Part shown: positions 6,301 to 12,231 of the stretch, piece by piece
Layout: each line of letters starts with the position of its first letter
How positions within the stretch are numbered: position 1 is the first letter of the stretch
Assembly (NCBI GenBank): GCA_033721415.1
Contig: JAWWAH010000030.1
Coordinates: 1 to 12,261, forward strand
DNA length: 12,261 nt
DNA from: JAWWAH01 sp033721415
Lineage (GTDB): Bacteria > Patescibacteriota > Minisyncoccia > Spechtbacterales > 2-12-FULL-38-22
Direction of reading: 5' to 3'
Notes under the pieces: model-generated
What the model was told of the DNA's origin: nothing
Database searches by the model: none
The model's input: the letters and a program-made list of their open reading frames with translations, nothing else
Made by a program: the position numbers and the translations under genes

Positions 6301-6738
6301 GTGCGCTATATAACGCCAGAAGAAGGTGAAAAAGAGCTTCAAAGATTCAGAGATACAAACGAAGAGCTTTACTTGCGACTGCATGATGAGCTACAACATT
6401 TTTTTGGTGAGTTCGTTGAGCTTACTAATACTAGGAGTTGGTATTTAGATACTAGTGACAATGATCCAATTATTAATGTCACCGGTGTTCTTAAGGATAT
6501 TAAGTTGGGAGATTCTGGAATCATCATTCAACTTAGTGCAACCAGTGACGAAAAGAGTGCACTTAGTGAGTACGGAAATTACTGGTGGTATACGCCCACC
6601 AGAGAGAGCTGTATTTCTGTTATAAGATCTCTTGATCCAAGGGATAAACGCGAGCTTATTGAAGTTTCTGTAATAATAAAAGGATTTTTCAAAATACTAC
6701 AACGAATAGATGATCTGGACGATCGCATACATAGTTAA
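6301..6738 (+). CDS. Hypothetical soluble protein
   Basis: I do not recognise this 145-residue protein. It has no signal peptide or membrane segment. The first 40 residues are charged and probably helical (TPEEGEKELQRFRDTNEE at 5-22). The middle (about 56-82) alternates hydrophobic residues as in beta strands (INVTGVLKDIKLGDSGIIIQ), and a YWWYTP aromatic patch lies at 94-99. The end, FKILQRIDDLDDRIHS (130-145), is helical. The acidic, cytoplasmic character suggests a small regulatory or binding protein, but nothing specific can be claimed. It stands alone between its own promoter and terminator. The GTG start is supported by AGGGG. Confidence 0.75.
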   Translation: MRYITPEEGEKELQRFRDTNEELYLRLHDELQHFFGEFVELTNTRSWYLDTSDNDPIINVTGVLKDIKLGDSGIIIQLSATSDEKSALSEYGNYWWYTPTRESCISVIRSLDPRDKRELIEVSVIIKGFFKILQRIDDLDDRIHS

Positions 6739-6751
6739 TAATGTTCTTTTC

Positions 6752-6783
6752 AAGCCTCGCTAAAGCGAGGCTTTATGTTTTTT
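6752..6783 (+). terminator. Intrinsic terminator after the 6301 gene
   Basis: A perfect nine-pair stem (AAGCCTCGC at 6752-6760, complement at 6765-6773) with a TAAA loop precedes a T-rich stretch. Its tail meets the next promoter, leaving no room for a -35 outside the hairpin. Confidence 0.85.
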
Positions 6784-6791
6784 GGTATAAT
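6783..6791 (+). promoter_or_regulatory. Extended -10 promoter, likely leaderless transcript
   Basis: TGGTATAAT is a perfect extended -10. The -10 ends at 6791, eight bases before the ATG at 6800, so transcription should begin at or within about two bases of the start codon. Confidence 0.75.
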
Positions 6792-6799
6792 ATGTGTAT

Positions 6800-7270
6800 A
6801 TGAGAAAACATCTTAAAGCACTTATATTTATACTAATAACCCAGGCAGCTGGAATAATAGGATCTCTGTTTACATTAAACAGTATAGAAAGTTGGTACGC
6901 TGGGCTTGTGAAGCCTGTCTTCACCCCACCTAATTGGCTTTTTGGCCCTGTTTGGATAACGCTATATACGCTTTTGGGAATTTCCATATTTTTAATATGG
7001 GAAAAGAGAGACGATGTTCCAGAAGCAAAAAAAGCTATTAAGTGGTTTTTTGCACACCTGGTGCTAAATGCAATATGGACTCCATTATTTTTTGGAGCTC
7101 AACTTGTTTTGGTAGCTCTTCTTGTCTTGATATCAATTTTAATAACGGGTGTATATGTGCTTATTAAATTCTACAGAATAAAAAAAATAGCAGGGTATTT
7201 ATTGATTCCATATATTGCATGGATAATAGTTGCCCTGTATTTGAATTCTGGAATTTATATATTGAATTAA
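6800..7270 (+). CDS. TspO/MBR family membrane protein
   Basis: The 156-residue product has five predicted membrane helices, as expected for TspO (the translocator protein/peripheral benzodiazepine receptor family, about 150-170 residues). Landmarks are WYAGLVKPVFTPPNWLFGPVW (split over 32-52), the helix pair with NAIWTPLFFG at 90-99, and YLLIPYIAWIIVALYLN at 133-149, matching the conserved Trp/Asn positions. Bacterial TspO binds porphyrins and cholesterol-like ligands and has been tied to stress and tetrapyrrole responses; which applies here is unknown. An in-frame GTG lies at 6794 but only three bases after the -10, upstream of the expected transcript start, so ATG at 6800 is chosen. Single-gene unit ending at the terminator at 7308. 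Confidence 0.93.
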   Translation: MRKHLKALIFILITQAAGIIGSLFTLNSIESWYAGLVKPVFTPPNWLFGPVWITLYTLLGISIFLIWEKRDDVPEAKKAIKWFFAHLVLNAIWTPLFFGAQLVLVALLVLISILITGVYVLIKFYRIKKIAGYLLIPYIAWIIVALYLNSGIYILN

Positions 7271-7307
7271 AATAGCGCATAATTAGTTTTAGTGAATATT
7301 AAAAAAT

Positions 7308-7339
7308 AAAAACCTTCTCTTGTGAGAAGGTTTTTATTT
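7308..7339 (+). terminator. Intrinsic terminator after the TspO gene
   Basis: A perfect 12-pair stem (AAAAACCTTCTC at 7308-7319, complement at 7324-7335) with a TTGT loop and T-rich end. Confidence 0.92.
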
Positions 7340-7350
7340 GGGAGATTTGA

Positions 7351-7379
7351 TTGATTAAACCTCTGCTTTTTGGTATATT
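7351..7379 (+). promoter_or_regulatory. Promoter of the CPBP protease gene
   Basis: TTGATT at 7351-7356, a 17-base spacer and TATATT at 7374-7379 preceded by TGG (7371-7373) form a complete extended promoter. The TTG that opens the longest reading frame is thus better explained as the -35 box. Confidence 0.65.
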
Positions 7380-7416
7380 TTTATCAGTAGTTTCGAGTGC
7401 GGATAGCACATTAAAA

Positions 7417-7423
7417 AGGGGGA
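7417..7423 (+). promoter_or_regulatory. Shine-Dalgarno sequence deciding a GTG start
   Basis: AGGGGGA ends five bases before GTG at 7429, marking that codon rather than TTG at 7351 as the start. Confidence 0.65.
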
Positions 7424-7428
7424 TATGC

Positions 7429-8340
7429 GTGATATATAAAAACCCTAAATATAGAGCTTATTTATTATTTGCTTTTGCCTTAACCTACAACTTCTTTGCT
7501 GCAATTTTCTTATTTTGGCTTTTGAAATCTGGAGAATTATTTTCAGCGGCAAGGGAAGTCTTTGATTTTTTTCGCAGTGGTGGAGAGATACCTGGATCAA
7601 TCGGTATGGTATGGATGGATATTAATCTTCTAGGTAGCTTCGGTGCTCTAATGTTTCTGCTTTCGGTGGTTGCAATAGCGATAACCTTTTTAGTTATTAA
7701 GCGTGTCAAATCTCTAAGTGATAATCCGGACGAACAGATTCATGAAGACTTATTAAAGCAAAAACCTCTTCGACTATTAATGATGTTGGTGTATGCAACA
7801 TTTCTTGAAGAGCTTATCTTTAGGTTTTTATTTATTGGTATCGGCAGCATATTGTGGCATGGAAAAGTAGCTCTAATGGTCTTGGTTCTATTGAGCTCGA
7901 TTATTTTTGGCCTTGTCCATGTATTTAATCAAAATAAAGGGCAGAGGATAATAGCTCTGACTACTCCCCAGATGTTTTCGGGGGTTATTCTTGCTTACTT
8001 TTTTTTAACCTATGGCTTTTTTGCAGCATGGGCACTCCATTTTATTTTTAACCTTGCGATAATAATACCAATATATTCGTCTTATTGGGGTCAAAATATA
8101 TATTTGCGTGAAGTACAAAAAGAGGAAGAAGAAATAATAAATCGTCTTCGAGTATATAATTTTGACTTTGATCGTCTTGCGCAAGAAGGATGGAGCAAGA
8201 AAGATATAGAAACAGCTGTATATGTATATAAAAATCTTACTCAGGATGAAAAACTTCGATTGGTTGTCATGTCTAAAACAGATGAGGAGTTATACGGAGA
8301 CAGTTATTCTACTGATATAGAAAATACTACCCTTTGGTAG
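7429..8340 (+). CDS. CPBP family intramembrane metalloprotease
   Basis: From GTG at 7429 the product has 303 residues. It carries the CPBP (CaaX protease and bacteriocin-processing, Abi/Rce1-type) motifs on membrane helices: EELIFR at 127-132 (EExxxR), FGLVH at 160-164 (FxxxH) and HFIFN at 204-208 (HxxxN). Glu127, Glu128, His164 and His204 are the expected catalytic or metal residues. About six to eight helices span residues 10-216. A cytoplasmic, charged C-terminal tail of about 85 residues (218-303), with KEEEEIINRL at 231-240 and a WSKKDI helix at 255-260, is longer than usual and may bind a partner. Relatives cleave prenylated proteins or process peptides; the substrate here is unknown. 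The longer frame from TTG 7351 would add 26 residues but that TTG fits a -35 box. Confidence 0.9.
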   Translation: MIYKNPKYRAYLLFAFALTYNFFAAIFLFWLLKSGELFSAAREVFDFFRSGGEIPGSIGMVWMDINLLGSFGALMFLLSVVAIAITFLVIKRVKSLSDNPDEQIHEDLLKQKPLRLLMMLVYATFLEELIFRFLFIGIGSILWHGKVALMVLVLLSSIIFGLVHVFNQNKGQRIIALTTPQMFSGVILAYFFLTYGFFAAWALHFIFNLAIIIPIYSSYWGQNIYLREVQKEEEEIINRLRVYNFDFDRLAQEGWSKKDIETAVYVYKNLTQDEKLRLVVMSKTDEELYGDSYSTDIENTTLW

Positions 8341-8353
8341 ATATCCCTTTTTT

Positions 8354-8378
8354 AAACCGCCTTTTGGGCGGTTTTTTT
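8354..8378 (+). terminator. Intrinsic terminator after the CPBP gene
   Basis: An eight-pair stem (AAACCGCC at 8354-8361, complement at 8367-8374) with a TTTTG loop and seven T residues to 8378. Confidence 0.92.
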
Positions 8379-8404
8379 ACAGAATAAAAATTTTGTGATA
8401 TTAT
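8376..8404 (+). promoter_or_regulatory. Promoter of the 8431 membrane protein gene
   Basis: TTTACA (8376-8381), a 17-base spacer and TATTAT (8399-8404) with TGA at 8396-8398. The -35 overlaps the T-run of the preceding terminator. The transcript would start near 8411, downstream of the in-frame GTG at 8395. Confidence 0.65.
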
Positions 8405-8419
8405 TAAGCCAGTTCTTGA

Positions 8420-8425
8420 AAGGAG
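8420..8425 (+). promoter_or_regulatory. Shine-Dalgarno sequence deciding a GTG start
   Basis: AAGGAG is five bases before GTG at 8431 and selects it over GTG at 8395. Confidence 0.7.
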
Positions 8426-8430
8426 TTGAT

Positions 8431-8868
8431 GTGTTTGGAATCTTGATTGCTACAGTGTACACTGGGTACTTAATCGCTACTCATGGCAGCGATCCAGAAT
8501 CTTGGTATCCTACTGCTACCGAATTTCTATTTGAGTGGTACCTAGCAACTTTTTTGGGTACACTTCTGTTTTTGCTTGTATTTTACATATATTCGATAGC
8601 TACTTCTAGTGATTTGGATAAGGTTAACAGTGGACTTTTTGGAGACATTGCCCGATTTTTCATAGGTAGAGATGTTTCTCTCATGGTTGCACTGCATGTG
8701 CTTTTAAGACGAGCATTTTTTACAGTAGGTGCTTATTTGATGCATGAAGCTTTTAAATATGGTAATATAGTTGATACTTGGGATGATAACTATTTAGCAC
8801 TTGGAGCAGTACTCATATTGGGTAATTTATTGGTTGCTTCTCCTAGAAACAATGAAGCACATAAATGA
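8431..8868 (+). CDS. Hypothetical integral membrane protein
   Basis: From GTG at 8431 the product has 145 residues and about four hydrophobic segments (roughly 1-16, 37-56, 80-104 and 121-137). A loop with WYPTATEFLFEWY (25-37) separates the first two and a polar stretch with SSDLDKVNSG (58-67) follows the second; an LLRRAFF turn lies at 90-96. I do not recognise a family. The spacing of four helices with small polar loops resembles many short transport-accessory or phosphate-starvation-induced membrane proteins, but that is not evidence of function. It is a single-gene unit with its own promoter and terminator. The 12 extra residues from GTG 8395 are rejected because that codon forms part of the extended -10. 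Confidence 0.75.
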   Translation: MFGILIATVYTGYLIATHGSDPESWYPTATEFLFEWYLATFLGTLLFLLVFYIYSIATSSDLDKVNSGLFGDIARFFIGRDVSLMVALHVLLRRAFFTVGAYLMHEAFKYGNIVDTWDDNYLALGAVLILGNLLVASPRNNEAHK

Positions 8869-8889
8869 TTTTATCATCTAACTCCTCTT

Positions 8890-8912
8890 AAACCACCGAT
8901 TGGTGGTTTTTT
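8890..8912 (+). terminator. Intrinsic terminator after the 8431 gene
   Basis: An eight-pair stem (AAACCACC at 8890-8897, complement at 8902-8909) with a GATT loop and a six-T run. Confidence 0.9.
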
Positions 8913-8940
8913 ATTTTAATAACAATTCAGTATTAGATTT

Positions 8941-8969
8941 TTGTGGAAAATAAATATACAATGAATAAT
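8941..8969 (+). promoter_or_regulatory. Possible promoter of the PspC/tRNA-binding unit
   Basis: TTGTGG (8941-8946), 17 bases, then AATAAT (8964-8969). The region is A/T-rich and other -10 choices exist, such as TATACA at 8955-8960. Confidence 0.35.
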
Positions 8970-8999
8970 AGAGAGTAGATAAAATTAATATTTATAAAT

Positions 9000-9470
9000 A
9001 TGGATAAATCAAGTAAAAAATTATACCGTTCGAGAATGGATAAAATGGTGGCAGGTGTTGCAGGTGGTATTGGTGAGTATTTTAATATTGATCCGGTTTT
9101 AATAAGGCTATTATTTGTGTTACTTGCACTAGCAGAGGGAGCTGGAGTTCTGCTTTATATAATACTAATATTTATTGTTCCGAAGGCCCCAATCACTGAA
9201 AACGCAAGCGCAGAGGAAGAGGAAGAAAAATCAGGTGATCCTGTTGATGAGGTAGTAGCCGATGTTAAAGAGGGGGTACAGGAGACAGTTAAAAAAATGA
9301 AGGATAATTCTGATGTCATGTTTTCTGAAAAACGTGTTCTGGGATTTGGTGTTATTATTATAGGAATTATAGTTCTTTTGAGCGAAACTTTTCCAGTAAT
9401 ATTACTTGGACAAGAGATTATATGGGCAATATTAATAATACTTCTTGGATTGTTCATTATCTTTAAGTAA
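9000..9470 (+). CDS. PspC-domain membrane protein
   Basis: The 156-residue protein opens with a PspC domain (about 5-62): KKLYRSRMDKMVAGVAGGIGEYFN-like residues 6-29 with the GVAGGIGEYF core, then DPVLIRLLFV (31-40) and a membrane helix to about 60. A strongly acidic linker (EEEEE at 72-76, continuing helical to about 105) leads to two further helices at about 113-127 and 138-155, similar to the C-terminal membrane parts of LiaF/DUF5668-type proteins. PspC proteins sense envelope stress together with PspA in proteobacteria, but no pspA is present here, so the role is probably a general membrane stress function. The ATG lacks a Shine-Dalgarno sequence; the domain begins right after it, which fixes the start. 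The tRNA-binding gene follows after 21 bases. Confidence 0.92.
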   Translation: MDKSSKKLYRSRMDKMVAGVAGGIGEYFNIDPVLIRLLFVLLALAEGAGVLLYIILIFIVPKAPITENASAEEEEEKSGDPVDEVVADVKEGVQETVKKMKDNSDVMFSEKRVLGFGVIIIGIIVLLSETFPVILLGQEIIWAILIILLGLFIIFK

Positions 9471-9491
9471 AATAATTAAATCTTTAAATTT

Positions 9492-9818
9492 ATGATATCT
9501 TTTGATGATTTTAAAAAATTAGATATGCGTGCAGGAACCATTATGGAGGCAGAACACATAGAGGACTCTGATAAATTAATGAAACTCCTTGTTAATTTGG
9601 GAGATGAAGTAGGAGAACGCCAGATTATAGCAGGAATAGGCAAGAATCATGTTCCCGAAAATGTTGAAGGAAGGCAAATTATTGTATTAGTTAATCTGGA
9701 ACCAAAAAAACTAATGGGCCTAGAAAGCGAGGGGATGCTTTTGGCTGCAGGTCCAGAAGAAGGGCCCGTGCTTTTAATGCCAGAAAACGAAGTACCTCCA
9801 GGAACCAAAATCAGTTAA
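9492..9818 (+). CDS. Stand-alone tRNA-binding domain protein (Trbp111/MetG C-terminal type)
   Basis: The 108-residue protein is one OB-fold tRNA-binding domain of the EMAP II/Trbp111 kind. Landmarks are LDMRAGTIMEAEHIEDSDKL (10-29), GERQIIAGIGKNHVPE (41-56), IIVLVNLEPKKLMGLESEGM (63-82) and LLAAG. The same domain forms the C-terminus of many methionyl-tRNA synthetases, and free copies are often annotated as methionine-tRNA ligase beta subunit. It would form a homodimer that binds tRNA structure rather than a particular codon, and may assist a synthetase lacking its own domain; whether the metG gene here lacks it cannot be seen. CsaA is a related alternative, but the NLEPKKLMG segment fits Trbp111 better. 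It is co-transcribed with the PspC gene and ends at the terminator at 9842. Confidence 0.92.
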   Translation: MISFDDFKKLDMRAGTIMEAEHIEDSDKLMKLLVNLGDEVGERQIIAGIGKNHVPENVEGRQIIVLVNLEPKKLMGLESEGMLLAAGPEEGPVLLMPENEVPPGTKIS

Positions 9819-9841
9819 AAAGTGAGGAATGCCTCAAACGT

Positions 9842-9868
9842 AAAAGCCCGACATCTGTTGGGCTTTTT
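9842..9868 (+). terminator. Intrinsic terminator after the tRNA-binding gene
   Basis: An 11-pair stem (9842-9852 with 9857-9867, one G-U pair) and an ATCT loop, with the U-run in the descending arm. Confidence 0.88.
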
Positions 9869-9888
9869 AGGAAATCACCACTCTTATA

Positions 9889-9897
9889 TGTTAAAAT
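9889..9897 (+). promoter_or_regulatory. Extended -10 promoter of the phosphatase/GIY-YIG unit
   Basis: TGTTAAAAT has TGn plus TAAAAT at 9892-9897; no clear -35. The leader would be about 28 bases before the ATG at 9931. Confidence 0.5.
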
Positions 9898-9930
9898 ACT
9901 TTTATAAAAATAATCAGTAATTGTGGAGTT

Positions 9931-10335
9931 ATGCATATACACTTTGTGTGCACAGGTAACATATATAGGAGTAGAATAGCCGAAGCTTACTTGAAGTCAA
10001 AAAACATTTCTAAAGTTAAAGCTTCTTCAAGCGGTACTAATGCGGAATATTATTCAGGCAAGATTATTTCTTCTTTTGCTACTAATGTATTGCGCGAAGA
10101 GGGCTTACTTGAATATGCAAGTAGAAAAATGAAACAAACAACCAGAGAGGTTTTAAATGATGCTGATTTGATTATTTTTATGACAAAAGAGCACTACGAT
10201 TGGGCTGTAGATAGCCTTGGCTATAAAGGCGATAACTATGAAATATGGGATATAAAAGATATAGGATCTGAAGAAATTGTAAAGAGCATTAAGGCCAACG
10301 TTGATAGTCTTGTAAATAGAGAAATATACGTATGA
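9931..10335 (+). CDS. Low-molecular-weight protein-tyrosine-phosphatase family protein
   Basis: The 134-residue product has the phosphate-binding loop CTGNIYRS (Cys7 to Ser14, a CX5RS signature) right after the first strand, SSSGT at 32-36, the helix around 46-58 and ADLIIFMTKEH (78-88), all in the order of LMW phosphatases. The usual Asp-Pro general-acid loop near the end is replaced by IWDIKDIGSEE (105-115), with Asp107 or Asp110 the likely acid. The usual P-loop NxCRSP is NIYRSR here, so the family match is clear but divergent. It could dephosphorylate protein tyrosines or another phosphorylated small molecule; ArsC-type arsenate reduction is less likely because no arsenic genes are near. 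GGAG lies two bases before the ATG, too close for normal use. The stop overlaps the next gene by four bases (ATGA). Confidence 0.88.
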   Translation: MHIHFVCTGNIYRSRIAEAYLKSKNISKVKASSSGTNAEYYSGKIISSFATNVLREEGLLEYASRKMKQTTREVLNDADLIIFMTKEHYDWAVDSLGYKGDNYEIWDIKDIGSEEIVKSIKANVDSLVNREIYV

Positions 10336-10658
10336 TAGGAGAATATAGAGGTCACTATGAATATACAAAAGAAATGGTAGAAGAGCTTGTAGATGCAGGT
10401 GTTTTTGGTGTGTACTATTGTGGCTTCGTAGATTATAGGGGGTATATGAATGCGCTTTATATAGGTAGTGCAGTTGGAGGCCACGGTATAAGGGGGCGAT
10501 TGTTGGATCATTTACGAATAGAGCAGTGGAGCGATACCACTCACTTTGGTTTTCGTGCATGCGACACAAAAGAGACCACTTTAAAACTAGAAATAGAGGA
10601 GATAAAGAAGCATAAACCAAAATACAACAAAAAAGGTTTGCGATACATGACAAAGTGA
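10332..10658 (+). CDS. GIY-YIG nuclease-domain protein
   Basis: The 108-residue product carries a divergent single GIY-YIG domain. GVY at 26-28 and YIG at 43-45 correspond to the paired motif; IRGRLLDHL at 53-61 supplies the catalytic Arg54 and the following helix; Glu87 is the metal-binding glutamate, 12 residues before Asn99 of KPKYN, the spacing found in UvrC-type domains. The order and spacing of all five landmarks make the assignment good, although the sequence between them is unusual, including a Tyr- and Gly-rich insert at 32-42. Free GIY-YIG proteins of this size are common and mostly uncharacterised; some cut DNA, others may be inactive. It starts within the stop codon of the phosphatase gene, so translation is probably coupled. 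Function together with that enzyme is unknown. Confidence 0.82.
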   Translation: MIGEYRGHYEYTKEMVEELVDAGVFGVYYCGFVDYRGYMNALYIGSAVGGHGIRGRLLDHLRIEQWSDTTHFGFRACDTKETTLKLEIEEIKKHKPKYNKKGLRYMTK

Positions 10659-10714
10659 TTTTTTTGTATACCTATGATATTTTAAGTAGTATATTATCTA
10701 GTAGTTAATAGTTT

Positions 10715-10744
10715 TTTACTAGAGTAGCTTCTTTATGATAAAAT
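10715..10744 (+). promoter_or_regulatory. Promoter of the dehydrogenase gene
   Basis: TGA at 10736-10738 followed by TAAAAT (10739-10744) is an extended -10; TTTACT at 10715-10720 can serve as -35 with an 18-base spacer. It overlaps a seven-base inverted repeat (TCTAGTA at 10697-10703, TACTAGA at 10717-10723). TGATATTTT at 10675-10683 is a second candidate. No clear terminator separates this from the preceding gene. Confidence 0.45.
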
Positions 10745-10782
10745 ACATACTATAAGTAATATTATAAGAGTTTAATAAAAAT

Positions 10783-11967
10783 ATGCTTACCAAGACCAAA
10801 ATAGATCTAAAATCAAAAAATCAAAAAGACCAAAAATATGAAATAGAAATGGATGATTTTGGCCCTGAGAAAATGATAGAAGTTTATGACCCCGCTATAG
10901 GAATGCGAGGGTTTTTAGTAATTGATAATACGGTTTTGGGGCTTGGTAAGGGGGGTATGCGTATGGCACCAAACGTAACAAAGCAGGAGGTTTATCGTTT
11001 GGCTCGTGTGATGACATGGAAGAATGCGCTTGCCGGAATTGATTTTGGTGGCGCTAAGTCTGGGATAATATGGAATGGTGGCACAGATGAAGAGAAAAAG
11101 GCTTATGTTCAAAGTTTTGCTAGGGCTATTGAGCCTTTTATACCAAAACAATATATTGCAGCACCTGATGTTGGAACGGGGGAGAGAGAAATGCAATGGT
11201 TTGTTGAGGCAATAAATGAATTTGATGGTGCGACTGGTAAGCCAGGAACTTTTTGCAAGGGATTTTATAAAACTAAGCATTGTGGCATACCTCATGAGGT
11301 AGGAAGTACTGGGTATGGAGTAGCTCAATCAACAAAGGCTGCAATAGAGTTTATCGGAAAAGATATAAAAGATATTACCGTTGCTATACATGGTTTTGGT
11401 AATGTTGGATCTTTTGCATTCAAGTTTTTAAAGGATATGGGTGCAAGAGTAATAGCAGTTGCTGACGTGGATACTGCATTCATAGATCAGAAAGGTCTGT
11501 CTAGTGATCTTTTTGATTTAACTAAGAGCAATAAATCACTAAAGGAATACAAGGGTAATAAAATTGAAACAATGAAGCCGGAGGACCTCCTCTTGCTAGA
11601 TGTGGATGTGCTAATACCAGCAAGTGTTACTGATGTAATAAATGAGGATAATAAGGAGGGTGTTCGGGCTAAAATGATAGTTGAGGGGGGTAATATACCA
11701 ATGAGGGATAATATAGAAGAAGAGCTTCATGAGAAAGGCGTTTTAATTATCCCTGACTTTGTTGCAAATTCTGGTGGCGTTTTATCTTCATATGCCGAAC
11801 ATAAGGGCTACAGCATTCAAGAGATGTTTAGATTATTAGATGAGAAAATGGGAAACAATACTAAGAAAGTTTTAAAATATAGTGTAAAAAATGATTTAAG
11901 CCCAAGAAGAGCGGGTCTTAAACTTGCAAAAGAAATAATAAAAAACAATTCTAATAATAAATCATGA
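10783..11967 (+). CDS. Glu/Leu/Phe/Val dehydrogenase family protein
   Basis: The 394-residue enzyme catalyses NAD(P)-dependent oxidative deamination of an amino acid (reverse: reductive amination). The N-terminal catalytic domain shows GKGGMR (55-60), the TWKNALAGIDFGGAKSGI region (78-95, with Lys80 and the active-site Lys92) and AAPDVGTGEREM (126-137, with catalytic Asp129). The Rossmann domain begins at about 196 with the dinucleotide motif GFGNVG (204-209) and an acidic ADVD at 227-230; EGGN at 302-305 and NSGGV at 328-332 are further family landmarks. It is shorter than most glutamate dehydrogenases (about 420-450), and the substrate (glutamate or a branched-chain amino acid) cannot be fixed from the motifs I can see. 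The stop overlaps the next gene by four bases. ATG start with no good Shine-Dalgarno sequence. Confidence 0.95.
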   Translation: MLTKTKIDLKSKNQKDQKYEIEMDDFGPEKMIEVYDPAIGMRGFLVIDNTVLGLGKGGMRMAPNVTKQEVYRLARVMTWKNALAGIDFGGAKSGIIWNGGTDEEKKAYVQSFARAIEPFIPKQYIAAPDVGTGEREMQWFVEAINEFDGATGKPGTFCKGFYKTKHCGIPHEVGSTGYGVAQSTKAAIEFIGKDIKDITVAIHGFGNVGSFAFKFLKDMGARVIAVADVDTAFIDQKGLSSDLFDLTKSNKSLKEYKGNKIETMKPEDLLLLDVDVLIPASVTDVINEDNKEGVRAKMIVEGGNIPMRDNIEEELHEKGVLIIPDFVANSGGVLSSYAEHKGYSIQEMFRLLDEKMGNNTKKVLKYSVKNDLSPRRAGLKLAKEIIKNNSNNKS

Positions 11968-12179
11968 CAGAGGAACAAATTGTAAGTATTGTCTTAGTGG
12001 TAATGGGGAGTATCACTGCTATTAGGCCCGATATAATGCTACGTTTTCAAGTATGGAGCCAAAGAGTCATTATGGGAGCAAAGTACGAACCCGGAGTGAG
12101 AACATATAAAGTGATGCGAATAATCGGTATAGTGCTAACATTTTTGGGTTTTCTGGCTTGGTTTGGAATATTGGAGTAA
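11964..12179 (+). CDS. Small two-helix membrane protein
   Basis: The 71-residue product has hydrophobic helices at about 5-20 and 50-68, joined by a short polar loop containing RPDIMLRFQVWSQRV (21-35) and a GAKYEPGVRTYKVMR segment (38-52). A proline/aspartate after the first helix, then aromatic and EP-x-x-x-x-Y residues before a second helix starting RIIG, recalls small DUF6199-like proteins, but I would not insist. It starts inside the stop codon of the dehydrogenase gene (ATGA), so translation is probably coupled, and both share a transcript ending at the terminator at 12206. Function unknown. Confidence 0.78.
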   Translation: MTEEQIVSIVLVVMGSITAIRPDIMLRFQVWSQRVIMGAKYEPGVRTYKVMRIIGIVLTFLGFLAWFGILE

Positions 12180-12205
12180 AAAAATATATAGTATACTAGC
12201 TTTAG

Positions 12206-12229
12206 ATAGGCCCTAGAAAGCCTATTTTT
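12206..12229 (+). terminator. Intrinsic terminator after the dehydrogenase unit
   Basis: ATAGGC (12206-12211) pairs with GCCTAT (12220-12225) around an eight-base loop, followed by five T residues. The stem is short. Confidence 0.65.
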
Positions 12230-12231
12230 AG

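Noticed and set aside
6794..6799. GTG at 6794 as the start of the TspO gene
   Set aside because: It lies three bases after the -10 box, upstream of the expected transcript start, and adds only two residues.
9931..10335. Arsenate reductase (ArsC of LMW phosphatase type)
   Set aside because: No arsenic resistance gene or ArsR-like regulator is near, and the extra cysteines expected of thioredoxin-linked ArsC are not present.
10153..10653. A 166-codon minus-strand frame over the phosphatase and GIY-YIG genes
   Set aside because: Both + strand genes have family motifs through the whole region; the antisense product has no recognisable domain.
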